Source: Luidia sarsii (Eukaryota; Echinodermata; Asteroidea; Paxillosida; Luidiidae). Taken from it: a stretch of 64,000 nt of DNA. The stretch is from NCBI GenBank assembly GCA_949987565.1, contig OX465102.1:28549768-28613767 (forward strand), in the 5' to 3' direction. How positions within the stretch are numbered: position 1 is the first letter of the stretch; each line of letters begins with the position of its first letter. Under the pieces are notes generated by a model. The model saw only the letters and a list, made by a program, of their open reading frames with translations. It was not told the DNA's origin and made no database searches. Of this stretch, positions 1 to 11,800 are shown one piece after another. Made by a program: the position numbers and the translations under genes.

Positions 1-2831
1 AGTATTATTTCGTGGGCCAAGAATGAATTGCAGTGCCATTTTAAAGCGTATTTATTTTCAAGTTGTAGCACATTCTCCAAACAATGCACAACAATGCAAG
101 ACTACCATAGAATCTTTGTTTGTTTTTTTGAAATTGGAATTTTAAGGGAATATTGGACATGTATATAATATTATAATGGTGGAAGTATTTTAAAAGTTGC
201 ATAAAAGTGAAAAATCCCAGTAGTCTTTAATTATTGTTAAGGAAGTAACATTATGCATGAAATAATCATATATGTTATGTAGGCCTTATCACTTTATCAA
301 TTTCAGACATAATGCTTGTTATGTAAAGAAAAGGAAACGTTATCTTATGCGGAACGCTTTAACGAGGAAGGGAGAGGGTATAGGTTAACTTCAGTTATTG
401 TTTGGTCGTGAAAATAAATGCGTTTGCCATTGATACGTTGTCGTGAAACGTAACGAGTTTTGTTTCGATTGATCAACAGACTCCCACTTCATTATGCCCG
501 AAGCAGACCCTATGGCCTTGGCTTTGGAAAAGGGCCTAAGGCCGTTTTCGAAATGAAGGCTTAGGCTCGGGCTCAGGCTTCGTCTTTCGTCTGACAAAAC
601 CTGAAAATCCAAGTTGTGGCTTGTTTCCGAATTTGAAGGTTTGTCGTGGCTTGATAGGTACAGAGTATTCACCAAGAAACTGGGGCCAAATGTTTGGTGT
701 TTTGGTTAAGATGCCTGTGATATCATAACGAGTAAGCTAAATACGACCTAAGCCTGAAGCCTAAGCCTTGAATTCGGAAACGCCCTATGACAGTATACGG
801 CAATTCACAATAGGGCGCCCTCAAGAGTTTGTAAGGCGTTGGCCAATCACTGCGCGGAATACATTTTTTCCCCCGTAGGTAAGCGAGTCAAAAATTCTAA
901 ACGATTTCCTCATGAATTATTGTTATTGAAGTCTGGGAAGGAAAATGAGAAATTCATGAATTATGACTGTAAATCATGAAAAATGCTGACTAGCTTACCT
1001 ACGAAAACAAAAAATAATTCGCTCGTGGAATCTGTCGACCTGACGCATGTCTGCAAAGGCTCGACCATTGCTCCCGCACCGCAAAACTCCAACCCCCCCC
1101 CAACAAACAAAAAAGTGGGCGAGTGCTTTGTGCTCCCAGAAATGCCAATACAGTCATGTAGTACCTGTTTACCCTACTTCTTGTGTTCTGTGCCCTATCG
1201 CCATTATGGAAATCACAAAAGGCACTATAGCCCGCAAAGGGGGCATTTAGAAAACCATACACGCACAAAAGCAAGGCTAACAACGGCTGCTTTTTGCCCA
1301 TGACCCGAATGGTATGCAACCCTATAATTTCAACCCTGCTTGTCGGACCGCCATGCCGGAATTCATTGGCAACGGCTGGAAGGATGCACGCGTAAACGAG
1401 GATTGCCTGTAGCCGCTAACTTCACTGTGGCTTCCATAGACTCGTGCGTGAAGTGAAGCCGTAACAGATGAATTCGTGCACGACCGAAACGCTATAAGCA
1501 GACCTCCATACAGTACAGTGGTATAAAACGGCTGTAGCCAATTCCCATAGACTAACTTGTGTGTCCACGTCCTTCGACTGCCTCACTGATACAAAGTGAT
1601 ATCTCTAAAAGATACCGTAGGCCTACATCTATCTCTAATTCAATTAGAGCCATTGCATTGCTAAGTCGATTTAGAGATAGGCCTATCACGAAGAGATGGG
1701 CCAAACTCTAAATCATTTTAGTAGATACACATGTATACGTTTGAATAGCTTTAGACAATTATAAACTTTGAATGCATCGCCATTCGTCAGACACCGCCAA
1801 AACAGATTCTGTGAATACCCGGAATGCGGGTGACGATTTATAAAGGAACATCGATTCATACGTCCGACGCATAAGAATAGAGTATACTATTGCCTACGGA
1901 TATGATAAACTGATCAAAACAATGTCTACTGGTGCGCTTTTTTGCTACATCGACACTTTTACTTTCTCAGGCAGAACATCGCCTGGCTCCGTGTTCTATG
2001 TACGCACAAACGGGATGAAAGAGTGTAGGATACGGACTCGCGCGAGCTTATTCATCATTGCACTGCATGCTCTGCTGGTTCCCTATGACGTCACACTGCG
2101 GCAGGCGTATAGGTTCCCTGCTTTGTTTTTCCACCGCAGCCTGTAGGGTTTTTGCTGTGAATGTTTTGTTAATAATTTATTTGTTTTAATGAGAAATATA
2201 CCATGAAAATAAAGAGCTTGATGTCTTTCACTCGACTTTCAGGTCCAAGGTGTCAAAAACTGCTCAGAATGCACCAAAGAGCTTCTGATGTTGACATTAT
2301 TTGTTTGTCTGGCACTATACGCCGTATTGGCTTCGCGCTAGGCGCTTGCAGTTTAGTTGGGGCTACTATCGCTTTGTTTTTGTTCAAAAAATTAATAGGA
2401 GTTGCATTCCTGCATGATATCCGATGAAAGGGGTTTCTGCTCGACTGTTGCCGTACGGCAGTGCCCATCCCATGCACGTCAGCCACTGATCCGTTTAGTT
2501 GCCAAACTCAAAACATCCTCGTTTCAGTTGTTCCGGGGCTGCTGTTGCATCGGTGCCCAAGCCCCAGTCAGCCTTGAACTGATGGGGTTGGCTGGAGACG
2601 CCTAAATGTGTATGAGGGCGCACCCTACTTGGTGACACGGTTGCGCCATAATCCCGCAGCGAGTGGATGGGACTGTTGGTCTGTGTGGTATGCTGCGGCT
2701 TACGACAGGCGGCGGCTTCGTGACGGGTGCATTTCTGCGGAAGGCCGGCCAATAACTATATACGCCGCGTGGAAAGTTTACTACGAACTTGTGTTCCTTA
2801 AACGGAGTCTACGGACGCAGCCGTGGACGCA
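1..2831. other. Upstream region, no gene recognised
   Basis: No open frame here resembles a known protein family, and none shows phased splice sites. Short frames are spread over all six frames as expected by chance. Around 480-780 there is a degenerate CTAAGCC/GGCTTAGG-rich stretch that looks like decayed repeat. The last 250 bases before 2832 are GC- and CpG-richer than their surroundings, which would fit a 5' UTR or promoter-proximal region of the large gene. I see no convincing TATA box at a sensible distance. Confidence 0.5.
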
Positions 2832-2843
2832 ATGACGACCATG
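2832..2843 (+). CDS. Tentative first coding exon (4 codons)
   Basis: ATG ACG ACC ATG is followed directly by a strong donor, GTAAGA. The exon leaves in phase 0, as needed by the exon at 6931, which reads cleanly from its first base. A purine at -3 gives an acceptable start context. So short a coding exon cannot be proven by eye, and the true first exon could lie elsewhere in 1-6930 or outside the window. Confidence 0.35.
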
Positions 2844-5800
2844 GTAAGAACAATGTGCATGGCTTTTCTATCTGATTTTCTTTTTCTATTTCTTTAACAA
2901 TAATAAATATTCAGTAATATGCAATTTTTTTGGATACTCACTGAAATGACCAAAAAGCGAATTAATTTTTAACAATTAGGAGGGCCTGACGTTTCGATCC
3001 TTAGAAATGTCCTGCTAGGATCGAAACGTCAGGCCCTCCTAATGTTTGATCTTCATCAAATCAATAGGCCTATTCTCCGTCAGTCTTTTCTTGGAATCGC
3101 AGGAGTAGCATTTCTCATCCAAACAGGAATCTTACCTTTTCGGGGAAGGTTTTTTTTCTTACAAAGATCGAATCCAGATCAGACCCGCTATATTGTTTTG
3201 TTTTCCAAAGTGATATAAATATTTCAGCTCACAAGCTGTTTGCAAACTTTTCAACCAAACTTGAAATTATGTTACGATCTTAATTCGGTTGGCTAGCATG
3301 ACCCAATTTTAAATCCGTAGAGCTTTTTCAGCAATGTACTAAGCAGGGAAGTTCGTCCCTTGATAAAACAGGATTTGTTTTGTTCACTTGCTCTCGCGTT
3401 ATGATAATCACTGGGTGCTTAATATAATGCGAGTGGAACTTTTGGCCGACTACCTGATGTTATCAAGGCAGGCTTTTAGTGTTTGAGCAATTATTATTGG
3501 TGCTTATGTGGCTCTTTGGAATCCGCCCTCAATCCTATGAATCATGACGTTTTGTGCTTAATTATTCATTCATCGTCCTTCTGATTCACACGTCTAGTGT
3601 CTAAAGTGTCGATGTATTCATTAATAATGCAAATTGCACACTTTCACTTGCATTTTGTGCCTGCGTATTTCATCCCAATTGTTATTGTAATTGTTCTGAT
3701 GTATATAGGCCTACTCTATTGTTTTGTTTTTCGTTTTGTGTACTAGTAATATTTAACGTTTATACATGTATTCAGATAATGTGGTTTTTTTTTGGTAATA
3801 GACGGAACATAATAGAACATAATTATTCATGGTTATTGCGTATAAGAAGTACCTAATAGGAAGCGTATATTCACCCGGCAACGGCATTCGTTCTGGAGGT
3901 CATTTCTGCTGTTGTTATGCATATTCATGAACAATAATAATTATTGGCCAACATCAGGGAAAAACATGAATAAGGCCCCTATGCATAAACATGATGTTAT
4001 GACAATTGTGACCCGGCACAACGACATGAGAAATATCCCACCAAAACACTTTTTGAGTAAACAACGCCTGAAGTTAAAGTATCTTCACAATTCGATTACA
4101 AATCAATTTTCTTTTTTCTTTTTTTTCTTCGGAAATTTGAAGTATTAGAGGATACTATATTTTGATATCATTTGAAAGCTAATGGTATACAATGAGACTA
4201 AGGGGCCGGTAGAATAATATCGTTTGCGCGAAGGATGCCGTTGCCGTGTGAATTATCATCATTATTGTTCTTATTAAGCAAATTTTGGTGCTGAAGCAAT
4301 CGTATGGAATCGGTCCCTGCATTGTCGAACGATACGGCCATTCCATCAGGCGTTCCCTCTCGGCTCTTTTCCCTTCCAAGTCACCCGCCCACTCCCAGTA
4401 AAGCCTCTTGTGCAAAGTAATAGACCGATCGTCTTTTATTTGGCCGTTGTCTTTTATTTGGCCGTTGTCTTTTATTTGGCCGTAGTCTTTTATTTGGCCG
4501 TTGTCTTTTATTTGGCTGTCAATTGTCTTTTATTTTGATTTTGCCGTTGTCCTTTTACTTTCTGGCGTTGTCCTTTAGTTCGACGGTTAAGTTTTAATTC
4601 GACGGTTGTCTTTTTTGCCCCAATTGCCGCCCATAGATTTTGTCCACACACCAATAATAAAACAGTGGAGTTTGCGCACGTCTCCATGCAGCCAGCGGGT
4701 TTAGCTGTCACAATTAAAGTGCAGCGTCCAATGATAATATTACATATCGATTACCAGTAGCCGGCGATCAGCAATGGCAGCATGCATGGCGACAATTATT
4801 TTAGGATTAGGACTCGCGGGTCGGGGAAGGGAACGAACTGGGGCTCATAATTAGTACTGATAATGAATCACTCTGCCTTTGAGAAAGGTCCTGCTAGGAT
4901 CGAAACGTCAGGCCCACTAAATTTTAAGATTTACATTTTGGTAATTTTAGTCAGTAAGCAGTTTGCAACATTGTTGAAAACTCGAGTCTTTATAATGGCC
5001 GACGGCGCGTGGACGGTTTTGATCTTCACCGTACCGCGGGCGTTTTTTCTCAGTAGGGCGATGGATCATGGAGTGCGTACATTATTCGCTATGGGCCCAT
5101 TATGTTTGTGCACAAACAATTTACGGGGTGGGGGCAAGAGGAAGGGGAGGCGGGCTATACCAGTTGAAGCATGGAGGTGGTTGAAGTTAGGATATATATG
5201 TAGCTGCGCACAGCCAAGGAAGGCTTTCTACGCACAGCGAATACAACGTACGTGAACAATCTGAGTGTACCTGAGACTCAATGATCATACTTTGTTTGTG
5301 TACAAACATAATGGGCCCATAGCGAATGTGGTACGAAACAAAATATCGCGTATGGGTATAATTATAGTCTAATGTGCCACAATGCATGGCTTCAGTTCCC
5401 ACAAGGCCAACTGCCAAAGGCACGGAGTTCATTCAACCAGAACCACCCCTGTATGTGACCCGGCACAGCGACATGAGGAATATCCCACCAAAACACTTCA
5501 CGAGTAAAGAACGCCTGAAGTCAAAGTATCTTCTCAATTCGATAAAAAAATAATCTTTTTTTTTCTTCGGAAAGTTAATGTATCGGAGAATAATTATTAT
5601 GTCTAAAGGATTTTTCCGAAATCCGTCTCTAAATGTTGAAAAAACGAGGATTTCGGGGGAGTGTTTGTGTATAATGTTTTCATGAAAATGTAAAGTTCCT
5701 GCCTTTTTGAATGGCCGCTTCCGAGGAGTTAGAATGGCGCTGCTATGTGTCTGGTACCAATAGACAAGCGAAGTCCCCTTGTACTGTTTACACCAAAGTT

Positions 5801-8800
5801 CACACGGAAATAATTTTGATATCGTTTGAAAGCTAATGGTGTACTCTTTCACATCATTAGAAAAAATCTCAAAATCTCAAAAGTGGGGGTTATTCCTCAT
5901 TATGCTGTGCCGGGTCACGTATACTCGTCAGGCGCCCGTCCTTGCCTGAGACCGCAAGCATGCTGAGGGTGTATGGGTGCGGTGCAGCTGTCAGTGTCTG
6001 CGCTGAACGAAGCTAGGCAAACAAACGAATCACTAGGAACAAAAGCCACGGAGGAAGTGACGTAGCTAGCTATATTATGTGCATGCGATGGCCCATCACA
6101 GGCCTACACACTATTAATCGGAAACTATAATGGCTTTTATACATGCTTTTACAGACCCGTGTTAGGACAGTGATGTTGAACTCAAAAAATTACTTGCCCA
6201 TTTTATTTCATTATTTCTATCATAGCTATAATAGTAGGCCGAGCCCTATTATTGCTAGTAATAATTATTTTATTGTTATCAGTCGAGGACGATTATGTTC
6301 CCAATAGTGATTCGTGACTCAGCCTCGGACTCCATCTGGATGACTCGGGACTTGGGCTCGGACTCGAGATAATTATTTTGACTCGGAATTCTGTGACTCC
6401 GAAAAGAAGTTTGTTCGGGAGTTGAGACATGGATGGTTGAGAGTTGGTACATGCCACATACATGTACGTGGTACCGGCGCGGTCTACTATACCGTGTACT
6501 GGCACTGCGGCATCAGCACGCACATAATAATGTGACTCCGTCGCAAGAGGGCGGTGTCTTTTAGTTTTACAACGTGACAGATAGGCCTACTTGTAAACAT
6601 TGCAACACGTGGTGGGACTACACACTGAGTGTACACACACGTGTAATCAACCATGGAGGACTCCCCATTATTCCTCCATGAATCAACCGTCTCAGTACAT
6701 CCCAGCATCAAACCATAGACCTCTAGCAAACAAATAATAGTGTACGTTCCCCCGGAAATCTTTGACACCAATCCGGCGATTAATTATGACACAACTGTGG
6801 CTGTAAAGATGGCATGTAATAACTAACACTACTCACTATAGTAACAGTGGAACCTGTGGTATACAAATTGGTTGTGTACACGGAGAAGGTATGACACGAT
6901 CGATCAACCATCTTTCTGTTCCCGCTGCAGAGAGACGAGTACGAGCTGGATTTTGATCCTGTTTACGAATTCAGAAACGCACAAGGTCACCGACAATCCA
7001 GGTAGGCAGAGGGCATAGGGAGCCACTGAGCTGTGCACTATTCAGTCACCAGTGAAAGGGCCATGTGAAAGGGCGGGTGTACTTTCATAGAATAGATTTG
7101 CAGTGAAGAAATAACACTGCCAAAGAAAGTCAACAAATATTATGAAAGGTAGGTCTCCTATCAAAACACGCCCTTGAGAAGACCTTTTAGAAAACACAGT
7201 CAGTGAACTTTTGCATATTGTTTCGTGGCCTTGGCATAAGGATGCTTCCAGTATGGGTTTGGAGGGATAACACACACCCAGCTTGCTCCCTGCTGTGCAT
7301 CAGCAATTAGTGGCTGTCCGGTTGATTCCATGGGATGGGACCATGACAGTCATCTGGACGTAGCCCTAGTCAGTTTAACCTAGCCCTACAGTAGTAGGTG
7401 GTTGGACCGAGCCCTAGTCAGTGGGACCTACATGTAGCCCTAGTCAATTGGGCCTAGCCCTAGATAGCTGGGCCTAGCCCTAGTCTGTTGGGCCTAGCCC
7501 TAGTCAGTTTGGCCTAGCCCTAGTCAGTTGGACCTAGCCCTAGTCAGTTGGACCTAGTCCTAGTCATTTCGACCTAGCCTTAGTCAAGTGGACCAAGCCC
7601 TAGTCTGTGGGACCTCGCCCTAGTCAATTGGAGCTAGCCTTAGTCATTTGGACCTAGCTCTAAACAGTTGGGCCTAGCCCTAGTCAATTGGACCTTCATG
7701 TAGCCCTAGTCAATTGGACTAAGCCCTAGTCAGTTGGACCTAGCCCTGGTCAGTTGGACCTAGCCCTAGTCAATTGGACCTAGCCCTTGTCAGTTGGACC
7801 TAGCCCTAGTCAATTGGGCCTAGCCCTAGTCAGTTGGACCTAGCCCTAGTCAATTGGACCTAGCCCTAGTCAATTGGACCTAGCCCTAGTCAGTTGGACC
7901 TACATGTAGCCCTAGTCAATTGGGTTTATAGTCAGTTGGACCTAGCCCTAGTCAGGTGGGCCCAGTAATTAGGCCAGTGGTCTCTTATTAAGGTGTGAGT
8001 GTTACACATGTACTTGTTCAAGATAGATGACGTAAAAACCAGTCCACCTCATCACATAGAAACAAGATTCATCTAGTGTGATTATAACAGGGCAGATGGG
8101 AGTGTTGATTTATAGCTTGAACCTATACGTTCTCACCAGGGAACAGAAACAATGCAGGAACTCAAATTGACAGCTTTGCATATTGGCAGTTTTGCTTCTT
8201 TCATTGTTCCCAGTGTCGTTGGTGTCTTTCTCTTTCCCCTCTTCCTTCACCTCTCATTCCTCCTCATCGTTCCCCTTGATCTGCCTCCTCTTCCTCTTCC
8301 CTCTCTGCCTCCCTTCCAACCTCTTTTCCTCCCTTTTCCCTCTTCCTCCTTCCTCCCTGCATCTCTTCCTCCTGTTGCTCCATTGCCTCTATGCTTCCCT
8401 TGCTCTTTTCTCTCCTCCCTTGAGTCACTTCTAAGTTCTTCCTTTTCCTCCCTATCCTCCACTTCCTTTCCTCCCTCCCCATCCACCTCCCTTTCTATTA
8501 ATGTCCTCCTTTCTCCCCTTCCTTCCTCCGTCTCTACCACCTCCCTCCTTTCCTCCACTTCTCTTCCTTCTCCTCCACCTCCCTTCCTCATTTCCTCCTT
8601 TCTCTCCTCCCTTCTTCCATCTGCGTATTTTCCTCCTCTACCCTAATTCATCCCCTCCTCACATTCCTCATTCCTTCTGCTTCCTCCTCTTCCTCCCATT
8701 TTCTCTCCTCTTCCTCCTCTTCTTCCTCCTGTTCCTCCCCTGTTCCTCCTCCTCTTCCACCTCCTCTTCTTCGTCCTCGTCTTCCTCCTGTTCCTCCCCT

Positions 8801-11800
8801 TGTTCCTCTTCCTGTTCCTCCCCTTGTTCCTCCTCCTCTTCTTCCTCCTCTTCTTCCTCCTCTAGCCTTCTTACATGTACCTCCTGTTCCTCATGTTCCT
8901 CCTCCTGTTCCTCCCTGTTCCTCCTCCTCTTCTTCCTCCTCCTGTTCCTCCCCCTGTTCCTCCTCCTGTTCCTCCTCTTCTTTCTCCTCCTCTTCCTCCT
9001 CTTCTTCCTCCTCCTGTTCCTCCCCTTGTTCCTCCTCCTGATCCTCCCCTTGTTCCTCCTCCTGTTCCTCCCTGTTCCTCCTCCTCTTCTTCCTCCTCCT
9101 GTTCCTCCCCCTGTTCCTCCTCCTGTTCCTCCTCTTCTTTCTCCTCCTCTTCCTCCTCTTCTTCCTCCTCCTGATCCTCCCCTTGTTCCTCCTCCTGTTC
9201 CTCCCCTTGTTCCTCCTTCTGTTCCTCCTCTTCTTCCTCCTCCTCTCTTCCCCCTGATCTCCCTATCCTCCTCTTCCCCGTCTTCTCTTTCACCTCCTTC
9301 TCTTCTTCCTCCTCTTTTTCCTACTCCTCCTCCTCCTCCTCTCTTCCTCCTGATCTCCCTATCCTCCTCTTCCCCTTCTTCTCTTCCTCTCCTCCCCGGT
9401 GGCTCTGACCACCCTCACTCTTTGTGTTTGCTGCACCCAAGGTTCTTCCGGCACAATCCCATCAAGAAGCTCGCCCACTTCAGCCCTGCCCCAGTGACTG
9501 GTGCGGCATCGTCTGGCCTTCCGCTCATCCTAGCGATTGTCCTCGGCACCATCTTCATCCTTGGCCTGGTCATTGCCATTCCCTTGGTCATTGTGTTTGG
9601 CATCGTGCCCAGTAAGTGCCATTCTTGCACCTAGTATTCCTTCCAGAAGCACCATTCGAGATTTTGCTGCCTTGTAGAAGTTGTGCTGGGATCGAAAAGT
9701 CTGGTCCTCGACATTTTTGAGAAGCACTCAAGAGGACAAACACATACCCTGTCAATGGTGGGTGCCAGACTTTTGAAATTCTACAAAAACCAATCTTGTT
9801 TGAGGATTAGTAAGTGTGGCTCATGGTGGTTTTAATACCACATCTGATAGTGATGAGAACCATACTATGCATTTCCAGTTCATAATTCATTTCATAACTG
9901 AACAAAATGTCAGCTTCCCTGGGTGGACCCAGGTTACTCCCCAAGTGATCCTGCTTCCACACTTGGTAAGTAAGGGGGCAGTGACCTCTGAGCGACCCGG
10001 GGTGGACTGTGGGGATGATCAAACACAGCTTAAACCATGTCAGAATGTCTGCACATGGGTCGCTAGAATTAAAAAAAGAAATGCACAGTGAGCACTCCTT
10101 GTCGTGAAATAACAGTTGTTAACTGTGGTCCACAAACAATTTAAACCACTGATACCGTAGTGGTGGGAAGAATTCTGTGTTTCCTGTGTACAAATCACTC
10201 TGTTATAGAAGTTTGTTTTTATTTATTTAATTATTTATTTATTTCATTTTTCGGGATACATGTACAGCATTCACATCACAGCACACAAGTAAGAAAAAAA
10301 AAGTTGAAAATAGGAATAAAACAAAGAAACAAATAAACAGACAAACAACAACAGCAACAATAAAAGAAACAACCAATTAACTCCCGAAGGATTGCCCAAA
10401 AGAAACTAGTTTTTGTCGGGGGGCTCTCCAAACTAATTGGATGACAGAAAACAAAAAATATAAATTATATACATGTATATGGAAAAAGAACTATCTAAAT
10501 TACAAATTTGCCAAATATACCAATTACCGAAATAAATAATATTTTTTTTCAGTGTGCTTCAGTGTGTTTCAATGTACTATTCCTTGGCCCCAGGAACCTT
10601 TTGAGGATTGAAAGTTTGCTTGGTGGAAGCACAGTGTGGATAGTCTGCGGTGGCATGTGTACATCATCATCTCTTTCTTGAAGGATTATGACAATGGAAA
10701 GGGCTGCTAACTCATAGTGGTTTGGGCAGCGTTTGCTCTGCTGGTCATCTGGAGACTATACACTCTCTATTGAGTATATACACAGGACAGAGTATACACT
10801 GTCCGAAATGTTGAGTTACCAGCTCTGATCTTATCATACATGTAACATGATGTTTGCATCGAGGAGAATGCCATTCCATAAGGTTTTGCCCTTGCTCTAG
10901 CTGCCTGAAGTATTTTTATTAGGCACCGGGCAAAGCACTGAATATTCATTGTTTATCACGTCGAGCAAGAGCAAAACCTCATTGAATTAACAGCTCTTCT
11001 TGAAAAAGCATGACTTACAAGGTGTTTTCAGTGCCTTTTCCATTATTCCTAATATATTCACGTGGATTCTACATTCCTACAGAAATATTACTCTTTTGTT
11101 TTATGTCAAACAAACAAAGGACGGCCATCAGGGAAGACTTTTAGGGAAGGCCACTATCTAAGGACTGGGCTGGTTAGCTCAGATAGAAGACCACAGTCAA
11201 AGTTTTCTTTGCCAATTGTTTCTTTTGGTTTTCTTTTGCTTTATTCTTTTTCCAGATACTGGCACAAATGTTGTGACCACAGGTAAGTTTCTCATTCATT
11301 TAATTTTGAGTGTGGTTTCTTTCTTGTTACCTTTATGTCACAATCTTTTGTAGAGGTCAGGGACTAACGTCAAAGAGCTTGTAATTAATGAAGCAAAAAA
11401 GTGCAACAGGAGCAGAAAGTATCCAAACATGGAACTGGAGTCCAATCCTATCTCTTTTAGTAGGACTTCTTTTAATCTGTGTATGGGTAAGGAGAGTTTT
11501 GTGTTTAGGTCTATGATTTTATTTTTCAACACCAATGGCTATAGGTGATATACAAAAATGATGCAAACTGCTTACTGACTAAAATTACCAAAATGTAAAT
11601 CTTAAAATTTAGTGGGCCTGACGTTTCAATCCTAGCAGGACCTTTCTCAAAGGCAGAAGGACAAAACAGATACATGTACAAGAAGGAAGGGGGGAGAGTG
11701 AATATATAGGGCACGAATGAGGACAAAGAGTGAAGCTGGTAGGGAGAGATCAAATGGAAGGGCAAGGAGTCGGGTAGGGATTAGTGAGAAGAGGGGGAAA

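Larger units (their letters stand above)
2844..6930 (+). other. Intron 1 (if exon 1 is right), repeat-bearing
   Basis: This 4.1 kb stretch has no supported coding exon. It contains a hammerhead-like inverted repeat (2977-3047), a truncated MITE (4008-4190), an 18-bp tandem array (4431-4519), a Penelope-like terminal fragment (4868-4980) and a full MITE (5455-5918). Between 6290 and 6400 it is rich in GACTC/GAGTC words. The remainder is AT-rich and unremarkable. Confidence 0.5.
9612..11255 (+). other. Intron with dispersed repeats
   Basis: This 1.6 kb contains a decayed hammerhead-family fragment (about 9682-9716), an A-rich dispersed repeat (10205-10450), and a hammerhead-like family-2 fragment with a SINE-like tail (10600-10990). 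No further exon is supported. Confidence 0.5.

Noticed and set aside
7351..7966. Interstitial telomere repeat
   Set aside because: CCCTAG occurs only once per 20-bp unit and no TTAGGG/CCCTAA tandem is present.
8152..9634. Long Ser/Leu/Pro- and Glu-rich open frames on both strands across the CT tract
   Set aside because: They result from the pyrimidine-only composition. Only 9442-9611 within the region has splice borders and a phase consistent with neighbours.
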